From the NCBI GenBank assembly GCA_902606115.1, contig CACLFM010000004.1, positions 27,665-91,664 on the forward strand: a stretch of DNA of 64,000 nucleotides, written 5' to 3'. The DNA is from an uncultured Pelagibacteraceae bacterium (GTDB lineage Bacteria; Pseudomonadota; Alphaproteobacteria; Pelagibacterales; Pelagibacteraceae). The notes below the pieces were generated by a model. It was not told the DNA's origin and did not search any database. It was given only the letters and a program-made list of their open reading frames with translations. Shown piece after piece: positions 63,454-64,000 of the stretch (position 1 is its first letter; each line of letters opens with the position of its first letter). The translations under genes and the position numbers were made by a program.

Positions 63454-64000
63454 ATGAAAGCTATTATTTTTAAACTATTAGCGGGGGTAATGCTCTCCAT
63501 AAAGGATGGTTTTGCAAAATTTCTCAGTTCTGATCTTTCAGTTTTACAAATTGCTTGGGCACGATACTTCTTCGCGGTAGCATTTGTATTCTCAATAATG
63601 TTTTTCTTTTTTAGAAAAAATCTTGTTTGGACTGATAAACCTAAACTTCAACTTATTAGAGGTTTAATTTTATTAATCGCAAACCTTTTATTTTTTTATT
63701 CAATTTCTATAATTTCGCTAGCAAAGGCTCTTACACTAGCATTCATTGCCCCTTTAATTGTTACAGCATTTTCCCCAATCTTTTTAGGTGAAAAAGTTGG
63801 TTTTAAAAGATGGTCTGCAGTTATAATTGGTTTTATTGGATCAATGGTAGTAATAAGACCAGGATTTATGGAAATAAACTTAGCAAGCTTAGCAGCCTTA
63901 GGAACAGGTGTTATGTATGGTTTCTATTTAATAATTACGCGAAAACTAAGTTCATCTGATAATCCGTTATTAACTTTATTATTAACTGGTGTAGTAGGGG
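63454..64000 (+). CDS. EamA-family (DMT) permease, copy 2 (runs off the right edge)
   Basis: Open from ATG 63454 to the end of the window (182 codons seen, no stop). Homologous throughout to copy 1. The N-terminus has changed at otherwise conserved places ('AGVMLSIKDGFAKFLSSDLS' versus 'AWVMLPIMDGFAKYLSSDLP'), while residues from about 110 on are almost identical. Expression may rely on its own signals, since the gap from copy 1 contains only the AEC remnant. The gene is not visibly broken within the window. Confidence 0.88.
   Translation, partial: MKAIIFKLLAGVMLSIKDGFAKFLSSDLSVLQIAWARYFFAVAFVFSIMFFFFRKNLVWTDKPKLQLIRGLILLIANLLFFYSISIISLAKALTLAFIAPLIVTAFSPIFLGEKVGFKRWSAVIIGFIGSMVVIRPGFMEINLASLAALGTGVMYGFYLIITRKLSSSDNPLLTLLLTGVVG

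Larger units (their letters stand above)
63380..64000 (+). repeat. copy 2 of the tandem duplicated segment
   Basis: Begins at the AEC remnant and continues through the second EamA gene to the window edge. The sequence before it (63345-63379) does not resemble the AEC interior, so the left boundary of the duplication is at or near 63380. Confidence 0.9.

Overview
The window looks like a chromosomal segment of a SAR11-type marine alphaproteobacterium (Pelagibacterales, 'Ca. Pelagibacter'-like). The evidence is the very AT-rich sequence, the lysine/asparagine/isoleucine-rich proteins, the extreme packing (most neighbours overlap by 1-25 bases or are separated by a few bases, and no gene-free stretch exceeds 300 bases), and alphaproteobacterial gene order (erpA-xthA divergent from dgt-argS-x-nagZ-scpAB-tatABC-serS-yajC-secDF; uvrA divergent from ssb-gyrA-coaD-ppi-tgt; mltB-rlpA-dac-tmk-holB-metG-tatD; glpX-recJ). 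Species assignment is inference; no 16S gene is present.

Layout. 1-5.5 kb: end of a TrkH potassium transporter, tRNA-Arg, a complete general L-amino-acid ABC transporter (aapJQMP) with a strong hairpin terminator after the binding protein, and a small XRE regulator. 5.4-11.3 kb: tRNA-Asn, tRNA-Cys, valS-ilvD-manC. 11.3-13.4 kb (minus): a PiT-like permease, an aquaporin and a small membrane protein. 13.4-16.5 kb: zinc uptake, with znuC-znuB-zur leftward and znuA rightward around two adjacent Zur-like operators. 16.5-28.4 kb: xthA-erpA (minus), then the long dgt-to-secF operon for translation, wall recycling, chromosome condensation and Tat/Sec export. 28.4-37.2 kb: PuuD-like membrane protein, uvrA, ssb, gyrA, coaD, cyclophilin, tgt, tRNA-Lys. 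37.2-41.2 kb: M48 protease, DUF502 protein, recG (frame-broken), sdhE, tRNA-Ser. 41.3-49.7 kb: rarD and a murein/replication/tRNA-charging operon ending in tatD and a metallo-beta-lactamase-fold gene. 49.6-54.1 kb (minus): glutathione peroxidase, nhaA, zinc-ribbon protein, and a sugar epimerase plus an unrecognised protein. 54.3-58.3 kb: tRNA-Pro, complex I NDUFS4-like subunit, short SbmA/BacA-like transporter, glpX, recJ. 58.4-64 kb: tRNA-Glu, GIY-YIG protein, a two-domain glycosyltransferase, FkbM methyltransferase, AEC permease, and two tandem EamA exporters, the second running off the window.

Best points for a second look: (1) Tgt lacks all four residues of the family's structural zinc site; (2) a second EamA gene carries in front of it a 21-codon remnant of an AEC gene, giving a mosaic tandem duplication; (3) recG is split by one base at an A6 run; (4) two protein genes start 2-3 bases after the encoded CCA of a tRNA, leaving no room for a leader; (5) two abutting Zur-like boxes between znuC and znuA, with an exact 32-bp repeat building the histidine-rich loop of ZnuA; (6) the SbmA-like protein lacks the first ~75 residues of the family; (7) the SPOR-protein slot between argS and nagZ holds only an 86-residue single-span protein. 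I saw no CRISPR array, insertion sequence, rRNA, prophage or obvious defence system.
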